Assembly: GCF_013155125.1 (NCBI RefSeq)
Contig: NZ_CP053564.1
Span: forward strand, 4,347,501-4,411,500
Reading direction: 5' to 3'
DNA length: 64,000 nucleotides
DNA from: Pseudonocardia broussonetiae
Lineage (GTDB): Bacteria > Actinomycetota > Actinomycetes > Mycobacteriales > Pseudonocardiaceae
Shown: piece after piece, positions 1 to 7,152 of the stretch
Position numbering within the stretch: the stretch's first letter is position 1
Layout of the letters: every line of letters begins with the position of its first letter
The notes under the pieces: generated by a model
Seen by the model: the letters and a program-made list of their open reading frames with translations, nothing else
Told to the model about the DNA's origin: nothing
Database searches by the model: none
Program-made: the position numbers and the translations under genes

Positions 1-386
1 ACATCCAGCCGGTGGCCTACCTCCCGGCCGGCGGCCCGCCGTCGCACTTCGCGGAGACGCCGACCAAGGACCTCCTGCTCTACACGCTGAGCTCCCGGCC
101 GGGCGGGCGCCCGCCCCAGCACCACAACGCCGACTACGACGAGCTGGTCTTCTACTTCCGCGGGCCCGCTCCCTACGGCGGGCTCGACGCACCCGGCACC
201 GGGATCTGGATCCCGAAGGCCGTCGCCCACTGGGGCCCGAGGGAGGACCCCGAGGGCGGGTACCTGGCCTGGCTCCTCGAGAGCGGCGGCACGATCCGGC
301 TGACCGCAGAAGGGCTCGCCGCCGCCGAGCTGATGGAGACGAGCCTGTTCCACCCGCTGGTGCCCGCCCCCGGCGGCGTCGCGTGA
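1..386 (+). CDS. Cupin, homogentisate 1,2-dioxygenase-like, C-terminal part (gene enters from the left edge)
   Basis: The reading frame is open from the first bases, so the true start lies outside the window and only about the last 127 residues are seen. The segment HHNADYDELVFYFRG followed by GIWIPKAVAHWGP resembles the metal-binding cupin half of homogentisate 1,2-dioxygenase-like proteins, which open an aromatic ring with O2. The stop codon overlaps the GTG start of the next gene (GTGA), so it is the first visible gene of the plus-strand operon ending at 4776. Neighbours (DUF849 enzyme, amidohydrolase-2 decarboxylase, MHS transporter) fit breakdown of an aromatic acid. The exact substrate cannot be read from this fragment; other cupin dioxygenases are possible. 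Confidence 0.6.
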   Translation, partial: IQPVAYLPAGGPPSHFAETPTKDLLLYTLSSRPGGRPPQHHNADYDELVFYFRGPAPYGGLDAPGTGIWIPKAVAHWGPREDPEGGYLAWLLESGGTIRLTAEGLAAAELMETSLFHPLVPAPGGVA

Positions 387-1213
387 GCGCCGTCGTCACG
401 GTCGCGCCGACCGGACCGCTCGCGACGAAGGCCGACAACCCGGACCTGCCGACCCAGCCGCACGAGATCGCCGACGCGGTGGCCGAGGCGTACCGGGCCG
501 GGGCCGCGGTCGCGCACCTGCACCTGCGCGACGAGCACGACCGCCCGACCGCCGACCCCGACATCGCCCGGCGGACGATCGACCTCATCGCGGAGCGGTG
601 CCCGATCCTCGTGCAGCTGTCCACCGGGGTGGGCCTCGACGTGCCGTTCGAGGAGCGGGAACGGCTCGTCGAGCTGCGGCCGCGCATGGCGACGCTCAAC
701 CCGTGCAGCATGAGCTTCGGGGAGGGGGAGTTCCGCAACCCTCCCCGGGACGTGCGCCGCCTCGCCGCCCGCATGCGCGAGCTCGGCGTCCGGCCCGAGC
801 TGGAGATCTACGACACCGGGCACCTCGACGCCTGCCTGCGGCTGCGCGACGACGGGCTGCTCGAGGAGCCGCTGCAGTTCAGCATCGTGCTGGGCGTGCG
901 CGGCGGCATGGCGGCCACCCCCGACAACCTGCTCGCCACGGTGCGCAGGCTCCCGGCCGGCAGCGTGTGGCAGGTCATCGCGATCGGCCGCGCGAACCTC
1001 CAGCTCACCGCCATCGGGCTGGCGCTGGGCGGCAACGCCCGTGCCGGTCTCGAGGACACCCTCCACATCGCCCGGGGCGAGCTCGCCGCGGGCAACCTCC
1101 CGCTCGTGGAGCGCGCGATCGCCCTGGTGGGCGCCGTGGGCCGGACGGTGGCCGACGTGGCGCAGGCGGAACACGACCTGCAGCTGACCCGACCGGCGCT
1201 GAGCCGGACATGA
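383..1213 (+). CDS. 3-keto-5-aminohexanoate cleavage enzyme family protein (BKACE, DUF849)
   Basis: A 276-residue protein of full length for the BKACE family, zinc enzymes that condense a beta-keto acid with acetyl-CoA and split it into a CoA ester and acetoacetate. H45 and H47 in AHLHLRD match the paired zinc-binding histidines, and the SFGEGEFRNPP, LEIYDTGHL and FSIVLGVRGGMAATPDNL stretches are family landmarks. The GTG start overlaps the upstream stop by the GTGA arrangement, so the two are probably translationally coupled. In this operon it would act on a keto acid produced after ring cleavage or decarboxylation. The keto acid is unknown. Confidence 0.88.
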   Translation: MSAVVTVAPTGPLATKADNPDLPTQPHEIADAVAEAYRAGAAVAHLHLRDEHDRPTADPDIARRTIDLIAERCPILVQLSTGVGLDVPFEERERLVELRPRMATLNPCSMSFGEGEFRNPPRDVRRLAARMRELGVRPELEIYDTGHLDACLRLRDDGLLEEPLQFSIVLGVRGGMAATPDNLLATVRRLPAGSVWQVIAIGRANLQLTAIGLALGGNARAGLEDTLHIARGELAAGNLPLVERAIALVGAVGRTVADVAQAEHDLQLTRPALSRT

Positions 1214-1224
1214 CAAGAGGAGCG

Positions 1225-1719
1225 ATGACCGTGCTCGGTGACCTGTCGGACCCGGAGGCGGCCCTCCGCACGCTGGCGGCCGAACGCGCTTGCTGGGACA
1301 CCTACCTCGCCTACTTCGAGGTCCTGGACGAGAAGCGACCCGTCCTCGAGGCGTGCGCGTGCTTCACCGAGGACGCCACGATCACGTACGGCATGAAGGG
1401 CGGCGCCCTGGAGTTCACCGGTCGCGCCGAGTACGCGGACTTCCTCGCGGGCGCGACGGCGGCGCAGGAGATGGTCGCGCACGTGGTCGGGCAGCACCGC
1501 TTCGTCTGGGACGGCGGGACCCCGCGCCTCATCACCTACGTCACGGTGTGGCAGTGGTTCGTGGCCGACGCGCACCGCGGTGACCTCCGGCCCGCCGACT
1601 ACGTCGCGGTCGGCCACTCCGTGGACGAGTTCCGGGACGTCGGCGACGCGTGGCTGATCGCCCGGCGCACCGTGCGCCCCGCGGCCGGCATCACGGCCAT
1701 CGGCAGCAGGCCCGCCTGA
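1225..1719 (+). CDS. SnoaL-like / NTF2-fold protein
   Basis: A 164-residue protein with the usual opening of the SnoaL-like NTF2 fold (WDTYLAYFEVLDEKR, FTEDATITYG, AEYADFLAGA) and a terminal strand region (DEFRDVGDAWLIARRTV). Such cone-shaped proteins act as small isomerases, dehydratases or hydrolases, or as the small subunit of ring-hydroxylating dioxygenases; no large dioxygenase subunit is present here. The chosen ATG follows GAGGAG closely. An in-frame ATG at 1210 overlaps the stop of the preceding gene (ATGA) and would add five residues. It sits inside the aromatic-acid operon, so a role on one of its intermediates is likely but not specified. Confidence 0.75.
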   Translation: MTVLGDLSDPEAALRTLAAERACWDTYLAYFEVLDEKRPVLEACACFTEDATITYGMKGGALEFTGRAEYADFLAGATAAQEMVAHVVGQHRFVWDGGTPRLITYVTVWQWFVADAHRGDLRPADYVAVGHSVDEFRDVGDAWLIARRTVRPAAGITAIGSRPA

Positions 1720-1801
1720 GGACGACGCACGTCCCGGCGGCGCGGACCGCCGCACACGCTGCTGCGCTCCGTGCGCCGGCACCGACCGAGAGGGAACCAC
1801 C

Positions 1802-2827
1802 ATGACCGCGACGGGCACGACCCCGCCACCGCCCACGGGCCCCGACGACCGCCTGCGGATCGTCTGCCTCGAGGAGCACGTGTCCACCCCTGCACTGGTG
1901 GAGGCGTGGACCGCGCACTCCCTGCCGTTCGGCCGCGGGCCGCTGCTCGACCAGCTGGCGGACCTGGGCGAGGGCCGGTTGGCCGCCATGGACGACGCGG
2001 GCGTCGACGTCCACGTGCTCTCGGTGTCGGGACCGGGGCTCGAGCAGCTCCCCGCGGCCGACGCGGTCGCGCTCGCCCGCGACGCCAACGACCGCATCGC
2101 GGCCGCCGTGGCGGCGCACCCCGACCGGCTGCAGGGCTTCGTCACCCTCCCGACGCCGGACCCGGCCGGTGCCGCGGCCGAGCTCCGCCGCGGTGTCGAG
2201 GAGCTCGGGTTCCGCGCGGGCTTCCTGTTCGGCCGCGTCGGGGACCGCAACGTCGACCACCCCGCCTTCGACGAGCTGTGGGCGACGGCCGCCGAGCTGC
2301 GCGTCCCCGTCTACCTGCACCCGGCCCAGCCCCCGCAGGCGGTCCGCGACGCCTACTACGGCGGCCTCGGCGACCCGGCGGCCGACTTCGCGTTCTCGGC
2401 CGGTGCCCTCGGCTGGCACTACGAGGCCGGCGTCCAACTGCTGCGGCTGGTCTACGGCCGCGTCTTCGACCGCCACCCGGACCTGCAGGTCGTGGTCGGG
2501 CACTGGGGCGAGGTCGTGCTGTTCTACGCCGAGCGGGTGCAGCTGCTCGACGGCGCGATGCGGCCCGCGCTGGACCGCTCGCTCCCGGAGTACCTGCGGC
2601 AGAACGTGTTCTACACGCCCAGCGGCATGTACTCGCCGCGGTACCTGGCGTGGGCGCTCGACCTCGTCGGCGCCGAGCGGCTCATGTTCTCGACCGACCA
2701 CCCGTACCTGCCCGACGTCGGGGGAGGGGCCTCCCGGGACTTCCTGGAGAAGACGGACCTGCTGACCGAGCAGGAGCGGCACCTGATCGCGCACGGCAAC
2801 TGGGAGCGGCTCACCGCCCGCCCCTGA
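1802..2827 (+). CDS. Amidohydrolase-2 family, aromatic-acid decarboxylase-like
   Basis: A 341-residue TIM-barrel protein of the ACMSD/gamma-resorcylate decarboxylase group, which removes CO2 from aromatic or dienoic acids using a divalent metal. Possible metal ligands are visible: E24-x-H26 in CLEEHVS (the E-x-H form of decarboxylases rather than the H-x-H of hydrolases), H173 in VYLHP, H234 in VGHWGE and D299 in STDHPY. GAGAGGGA lies before the ATG. It follows the SnoaL-like gene after 82 nt and precedes the transporter after 26 nt. The substrate is probably a hydroxybenzoate or a related acid; hydrolytic activity on a lactone cannot be excluded. Confidence 0.85.
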   Translation: MTATGTTPPPPTGPDDRLRIVCLEEHVSTPALVEAWTAHSLPFGRGPLLDQLADLGEGRLAAMDDAGVDVHVLSVSGPGLEQLPAADAVALARDANDRIAAAVAAHPDRLQGFVTLPTPDPAGAAAELRRGVEELGFRAGFLFGRVGDRNVDHPAFDELWATAAELRVPVYLHPAQPPQAVRDAYYGGLGDPAADFAFSAGALGWHYEAGVQLLRLVYGRVFDRHPDLQVVVGHWGEVVLFYAERVQLLDGAMRPALDRSLPEYLRQNVFYTPSGMYSPRYLAWALDLVGAERLMFSTDHPYLPDVGGGASRDFLEKTDLLTEQERHLIAHGNWERLTARP

Positions 2828-2853
2828 CCACCCACCAGTAGACGAGGACGCCG

Positions 2854-4170
2854 ATGACGGCACCGAGTACGGCCCCTTCCCCCCAACTGCGTCGCGCCGT
2901 GCTGTCGAGCTACTTCGGCAGTCTGATCGAGTACTACGACTTCACGCTCTACGCCGCGGCCTCCGCGGTCGTGTTCAGCCAGGTCTTCTTCACCGACCTG
3001 GACCCGCTGACCGGCACGATCGCCAGCCTCGGCACCCTGGCGACCGGGTACCTCGCCCGCCCGCTCGGCGGGATCCTCTTCGGTCACTTCGGTGACCGGA
3101 TCGGCCGCAAGCGGATGCTCGTGACGAGCATGATCCTGATGGGCGTGAGCAGCACCCTCATTGGGCTCCTGCCGACGTCGGCGCAGATCGGCACCTGGGC
3201 GCCCGTCCTGCTCGTCCTGCTGCGCGTGCTGCAGGGCGTGGCCGTCGGCGGCGAGTGGGGCGGGGCCGTCCTCATGAGCGCCGAGCACGCCGTCACGCGG
3301 CGCGGTCTGTGGGCCAGCTTCACCAACGCCGGCGCGCCGAGCGGCCTGGTCGTGGCCACGCTGATGATCACCCTGTCCGCGGGCGCGTTCGGGGAGCAGG
3401 AGTTCCTGGCCTGGGCCTGGCGGATCCCGTTCCTGGCCAGCGTGGTCCTGCTCGTCGTCGGGCTGGTCGTCCGGGCGCGGGTCGAGGAGACCCCGGTGTT
3501 CGCCGGGTCCGCCCCGACGGACGTGGCGCCGCTGCTCGAGGTGCTGCGGGACCACCGGGTGCGCCTGCTGCTGGCCATCGGCGTCGCGGTCGGTCTGTTC
3601 GTCGCCCAGACCACGCTGACGACCTACGTCCTCACGTACGCGGTCCAGGCCGGGTTCCCGCGCCAGACCGTGCTCAACGCGCTGACGGCCGCGTCGGTCG
3701 TGGCGGTGGTCGGCATCGTCGGCTTCTCCGCGCTGTCGGACCGGTACGGCCGGCGCCCGCTCGTGATCGCCGGCGCGATCGGGCTGGCGGTGTGGCTGTT
3801 CGTGCTCTTCCCGCTCATCGACACCGGGTCGCCCGCGCTGCTGACGGTCGCGATCGTCGTCGGGCTCGGCGTCGTCTGCGCGTGCGCGACGGGGCCGCTG
3901 GCCGCCTTCTTCTCCGAGCTGTTCCCGACGCGCGTCCGCTACACCGGGGCCTCGCTGGCCTACCAGCTCGCCGGGGTCGCCGGTGGCGCCGCGCCCGTGG
4001 CGTTCGCCGCGATCCGGGCGGGTGGGGGGAGCACCCTCCTCCTGTCGACGATCGTCGCCGCCGGGTGCGCGCTCACGGTCGGGTGCGTCCTGCTGCTCGA
4101 CGAGACGACCGGCACGGACCTGGGCGCACCGGCGGACGTCACCGCGGCACCCGCCCGCAGCCGGGCCTAG
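2854..4170 (+). CDS. MFS transporter, metabolite:H+ symporter (MHS) type
   Basis: A 438-residue inner-membrane carrier with about twelve hydrophobic segments. The opening SYFGSLIEYYDFTLYAAASAVVF and the loops GHFGDRIGRKRML and SDRYGRRPLVI are characteristic of the MHS family (alpha-ketoglutarate, shikimate, dicarboxylate and aromatic-acid symporters). It probably imports the carboxylic acid that is degraded by the surrounding operon. The ATG lies 26 nt after the decarboxylase stop and the FMN-reductase gene follows 21 nt later, so it belongs to the same transcript. Confidence 0.9.
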   Translation: MTAPSTAPSPQLRRAVLSSYFGSLIEYYDFTLYAAASAVVFSQVFFTDLDPLTGTIASLGTLATGYLARPLGGILFGHFGDRIGRKRMLVTSMILMGVSSTLIGLLPTSAQIGTWAPVLLVLLRVLQGVAVGGEWGGAVLMSAEHAVTRRGLWASFTNAGAPSGLVVATLMITLSAGAFGEQEFLAWAWRIPFLASVVLLVVGLVVRARVEETPVFAGSAPTDVAPLLEVLRDHRVRLLLAIGVAVGLFVAQTTLTTYVLTYAVQAGFPRQTVLNALTAASVVAVVGIVGFSALSDRYGRRPLVIAGAIGLAVWLFVLFPLIDTGSPALLTVAIVVGLGVVCACATGPLAAFFSELFPTRVRYTGASLAYQLAGVAGGAAPVAFAAIRAGGGSTLLLSTIVAAGCALTVGCVLLLDETTGTDLGAPADVTAAPARSRA

Positions 4171-4191
4171 ACCGAGAGGAGGGGATCCCGC

Positions 4192-4776
4192 ATGCCGACG
4201 CTCCTGGTGCTGATCGGAAGCACGCGGCCCGGCCGGGTCGGGCCGTCCGTGGCCGACTGGTTCGCCGCCCGCGTGGTCGCGGACGGGCGGTTCACCGTGC
4301 ACCTCGTCGATCTCGCGCAGCGGGCACTGCCGATGCTGGACGAGCCCGTGCCGGCGGTGCTCGGGCGGTACACGAAGGAGCACACCCGTGCGTGGAGCGC
4401 GGTGGTCGACGCCGCGGACGCGATCGTGATCGTCACCCCCGAGTACAACCACGGCTATCCCGCGGGCCTGAAGAACGCCCTCGACTACCTCTTCCACGAG
4501 TGGCGGCACAAGCCCGTGGGGTTCGTCTCCTACGGCGGCGTCGCGGCCGGGACCCGCGCGGTGCAGCAGCTCCAGCAGGTGGTGGCCGCGCTGCAGATGG
4601 TGCCGGCTCCGACGGCGGTCCGGATCCCGTTCGTGGCCGAGCGGTTCGACGAGCGGGGCCTGTTCGTCGCGAGCGACTCGATGGAGCGGGCCGCGGACGC
4701 GATGTGCTCCGAGCTGGGTACCTTCCACGAGGCGCTGTCGCCGCTGCGCACCGTCGCCCGTGCGTCCGGCCGGTAG
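4192..4776 (+). CDS. NAD(P)H-dependent FMN reductase
   Basis: A 194-residue flavodoxin-fold reductase. GSTRPGRVGPSVADWF at residues 9-24 is the FMN phosphate loop, TPEYNHGYPAGLKNALDYL near residue 85 is the signature of the NADPH-dependent FMN reductase family, and VSYGGVAAGTRAVQQLQ follows. It supplies reduced flavin or reduces a quinone-like substrate. Start ATG follows GAGAGGAGGGG. It is the last gene of the operon, directly before the strong hairpin at 4775-4805. No flavin-dependent monooxygenase partner is visible in this operon, so quinone reduction or partnership with a distant enzyme is possible. Confidence 0.9.
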   Translation: MPTLLVLIGSTRPGRVGPSVADWFAARVVADGRFTVHLVDLAQRALPMLDEPVPAVLGRYTKEHTRAWSAVVDAADAIVIVTPEYNHGYPAGLKNALDYLFHEWRHKPVGFVSYGGVAAGTRAVQQLQQVVAALQMVPAPTAVRIPFVAERFDERGLFVASDSMERAADAMCSELGTFHEALSPLRTVARASGR

Positions 4777-4805
4777 CGGGACCTCCTCCACGAGGAGGTC
4801 CCGCT
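4775..4805 (+). terminator. Intrinsic-type hairpin, perfect 14-bp stem
   Basis: AGCGGGACCTCCTC (4775-4788) pairs perfectly with GAGGAGGTCCCGCT (4792-4805) across a 3-nt CAC loop. It starts inside the TAG stop of the FMN reductase and lies between that gene and the converging peroxiredoxin gene (end 4833). No U-run follows, which is common for actinobacterial terminators; it may serve both directions. Confidence 0.75.
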
Positions 4806-4832
4806 CCGTGGGCGAAGATCAGCTGGGCTGCA

Positions 4833-5492
4833 TCAACTGGGCTGGGGCACGATCCGGATGTAGGGGCGCGGGGACTTCCAGCCGTCCGGCCAGATCGTCT
4901 TCGCCTCGTCGTCGGAGACCGAGCCGGCGATGATGACGTCCTCGCCCTGCTTCCAGTTCGCCGGGGTGGCGACCCGGTGCTTCGCGGTGAGCTGCAGCGA
5001 GTCGATGACCCGCAGCACCTCGTCGAAGTTGCGGCCGGTCGTCATCGGGTAGACGAGGACGAGCTTGATCTTCCTGTCCGGGCCGACGACGAACACGTTG
5101 CGCACGGTGGCGTTCTGCGCGGCGGTGCGCTGCGTCGGGTCGCCGGCCACCTCGGCCGGGAGCATCCCGTACAGCTTGGACACGACGAACTCGGAGTCGC
5201 CGATCAGCGGGTAGTTCGGCGCTGTGCCCTGGGTCTCGGCGATGTCGGCGGCCCACTTCTCGTGGTTGTCGAGCGGGTCGACCGACAGGCCGATGAGCTT
5301 GACGCCGCGCCGGTCGAACTCCGCCTTGTTGTTGGCGAGGTAGCCCAGCTCGGTGGTGCAGACGGGCGTGAAGTCCCGCGGGTGCGAGAACAGGACGGCC
5401 CAGGAGTCCCCGATCCACTCGTGGAACCGGATGGTGCCCTCGGTGGTGTCCACCTCGAAGTCGGGGGCGGTGTCGCCGATCTGAAGGGTCAT
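4833..5492 (-). CDS. 1-Cys peroxiredoxin (Prx6 family)
   Basis: A 219-residue peroxiredoxin, full length for the Prx6/1-Cys group. The active site is PRDFTPVC with P38, T42 and peroxidatic C45; there is no resolving cysteine in the C-terminal part, and the long C-terminal domain (VATPANWKQGEDVIIAGSV, then the PYIRIVPQPS tail) is typical of this group. It detoxifies H2O2 and organic peroxides in the cytoplasm. AAGGAG lies at a good distance before the ATG. The 297-nt upstream region holds a possible 26-codon leader ORF at 5639-5719. It converges on the FMN reductase operon. Confidence 0.95.
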   Translation of the reverse strand: MTLQIGDTAPDFEVDTTEGTIRFHEWIGDSWAVLFSHPRDFTPVCTTELGYLANNKAEFDRRGVKLIGLSVDPLDNHEKWAADIAETQGTAPNYPLIGDSEFVVSKLYGMLPAEVAGDPTQRTAAQNATVRNVFVVGPDRKIKLVLVYPMTTGRNFDEVLRVIDSLQLTAKHRVATPANWKQGEDVIIAGSVSDDEAKTIWPDGWKSPRPYIRIVPQPS

Positions 5493-5638
5493 GGACCTGT
5501 CTCCTTGGTGGTGTGACGTGGGGGGACGCCGGGTCGTCGCCCGCGGCGGACCCGTGACGTCCTGGCCGTCGATCCGGTGCAGGAGGTCACGCGCGCGCCG
5601 CGGCCGCGCGACGACCGGGACGGGGTGGGGCGGTCGCG

Positions 5639-5719
5639 CTACGCGGCCGGGCGACAGAGCTCGTCGAAGTGCGTGATGCGGCGGCTGGGCCAGAAGGCCT
5701 CGAGCGAGGTGCGCACCAT
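5639..5719 (-). CDS. Possible 26-residue leader peptide upstream of the peroxiredoxin gene
   Basis: An ATG-to-TAG frame of 26 codons lies in the otherwise empty 5493-5789 region, 147 nt before the peroxiredoxin start and on the same strand. Its C-terminal part reads SRRITHFDELCRPAA. Short actinobacterial leader peptides before sulfur and redox genes often have an RRxxxDLCR-like, cysteine-containing end, and the resemblance is loose but suggestive. No clear ribosome site precedes the ATG. The rest of 5493-5789 shows only the peroxiredoxin ribosome site. This could be a chance ORF. Confidence 0.25.
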   Translation of the reverse strand: MVRTSLEAFWPSRRITHFDELCRPAA

Positions 5720-5789
5720 GGGGCGAGTCTGTCCGACGAGCGTCCCCGCGCGCAATCGGCCGCTCCTCACGCCGCCGCGGACACCGCCG

Positions 5790-6377
5790 TCAGGACGAGG
5801 TGGTCCGGGAGGCCTCGGGCCGGGCGTGCCAGAAGCTGGGCGCCGCCGTCGCCAGCAGCGTCAGGCCCCGCTCCACGTCGAGGTCGGGCCCGTCGACCCA
5901 GCTCTCGATCGCGGCCATCCCACCCCCGGTGACGTACGCGGCGAAGAACTCGATCGCCCAGTCGTCGTCGACGGAGATCCCGGCGGGCAGTCGCTCGGGG
6001 TGGCTCCGGAGGTGCTCCTCGTTGATCATGCGGAAGGCCGGGGCCAGGGTCTGGCGCAGTGCCGTCATCAGCTCGACGCGGATGGGCCCGCGGTAGACGT
6101 CGATCCACTTCGAGATGTGCTCCAGCGAGAGCCGCGCCTTGGTGCGCGGCATCGCGTCGGCCGGAGTGCCCTTGATGGCGTCGAACTCGCTGAGCAGCTC
6201 GTCCCCGAGAGCCTCGGCGAGCAACTGCACGGGGCTCGAGACGTGCCGGTGGAACTCCTCCCGGCCGACGCCCGCCCGATGGGTGATGGCGCTGACCGTG
6301 AGTTCTGTCGAGGGGTGCAGCGCGGCGAGTTCGAGGGCCGCGGCCCGGAGTCGGCTCACAACCTCGTGGCTACCCAT
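5790..6377 (-). CDS. TetR/AcrR family transcriptional regulator
   Basis: A 195-residue regulator. The N-terminal part (VVSRLRAAALELAALHPSTELTVSAITHRAGVGREEFHRHVSSPVQLLAEAL) is a TetR helix-turn-helix domain with a somewhat degenerate recognition helix. The C-terminal ligand domain is unrecognisable by eye. It is divergent from the GntR gene, with 81 nt between the two starts. It may control itself, the peroxiredoxin downstream, or the neighbouring P450 block. I found no convincing dyad in the short divergent region. Confidence 0.85.
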   Translation of the reverse strand: MGSHEVVSRLRAAALELAALHPSTELTVSAITHRAGVGREEFHRHVSSPVQLLAEALGDELLSEFDAIKGTPADAMPRTKARLSLEHISKWIDVYRGPIRVELMTALRQTLAPAFRMINEEHLRSHPERLPAGISVDDDWAIEFFAAYVTGGGMAAIESWVDGPDLDVERGLTLLATAAPSFWHARPEASRTTSS

Positions 6378-6458
6378 GGGCGGAGTTTACGGGGTCGGGC
6401 ACCGTCGACGTCCCCTCCTCACGCGGATCCCTGTGCCTCGCGCGCCCGGTGCGCACCT

Positions 6459-7130
6459 ATGCTGTCCGTCGTGCGGGCCAGCGACATCGCGTACGAGCAC
6501 CTCCGCGCAGAGATCATCGACTGGGTCCTGGAGCCCGGTACGCCGCTCAACGAGATCGAGACGGCGGAGCGGATCGGGGTGTCCCGCACCCCGGTCCGAG
6601 AGGCACTGGCCCGGCTCACCGCGGAAGGCCTCGTCGCGAGCATCGGGCGCACGGCGCGGGTCGCGCCGCTGTCGCGGGAACGCATCATCGAGCTCTACGA
6701 GCTCCGCGAGGCCCTGGAGACCTCGGCCGCGAAGTTCGCAGCGCGGCGCCGGGACCCGGCGCGGTTCCAGGCCCTCCTCGACCGCTTCCGGGTGGACCCG
6801 GACGACGGCGAGCCGGATCCGCAGCGGGCGTTCCTGCTGGCCGGCGCGCTGGACGAGGCGATCGACGAGGCGGCGGGCAGCCGCTACATCCGCGCCGAGC
6901 TCGACGACCTGCGCGGCCAGATGGCGCGGGTGCGCAACCACTCCCAGGCGAGTGCGACCCGGCTCCGGCGCGCCGGCGAGGAGCAGATCCTGATCATCGA
7001 GGCCATCCTGGCGGGCGACGAGACCCTCGCGGTGCACGCGACCGCGGTCCACGTCCACAACAGTCTCGTCAGCATCCTGGAGTTCCTGCCCCAGGCCTCC
7101 GCGGACGCGGGGGCCGGCCCCCGGTCCTGA
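6459..7130 (+). CDS. GntR family regulator, FadR subfamily (FCD domain)
   Basis: A 223-residue protein with an N-terminal winged helix (YEHLRAEIIDWVLEPGTPLNEIETAERIGVSRTPVREALARLTAEGLV) and a C-terminal all-helical FCD domain (ELYELREALETSAAKFAARR, AHATAVHVHNS) that usually binds a small carboxylate, often through a metal. Start ATG 6459 is used; a GTG at 6471 is equally possible. FCD regulators usually repress nearby catabolic operons through short dyads centred on GT/AC. The GTATAC palindromes at 12550-12607 and 19479-19558, in front of the P450 block, are the best candidate operators. Confidence 0.92.
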   Translation: MLSVVRASDIAYEHLRAEIIDWVLEPGTPLNEIETAERIGVSRTPVREALARLTAEGLVASIGRTARVAPLSRERIIELYELREALETSAAKFAARRRDPARFQALLDRFRVDPDDGEPDPQRAFLLAGALDEAIDEAAGSRYIRAELDDLRGQMARVRNHSQASATRLRRAGEEQILIIEAILAGDETLAVHATAVHVHNSLVSILEFLPQASADAGAGPRS

Positions 7131-7146
7131 TCGGCGAGCCGGCCCC
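7110..7146. terminator. Possible bidirectional hairpin between converging genes
   Basis: GGGGCCGGC (7110-7118) can pair with GCCGGCCCC (7138-7146) across the 22-nt gap separating the GntR stop (7130) from the MFS stop (7153). The left arm lies inside the GntR coding end and is itself self-complementary, so the assignment is weak. Confidence 0.3.
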
Positions 7147-7152
7147 GGGTTC

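Noticed and set aside
2611..4791. 726-codon minus-strand open frame
   Set aside because: It lies opposite the MHS transporter and FMN reductase, has no family-like motifs and is rich in Arg/Pro/Gly/His typical of antisense frames in GC-rich DNA.
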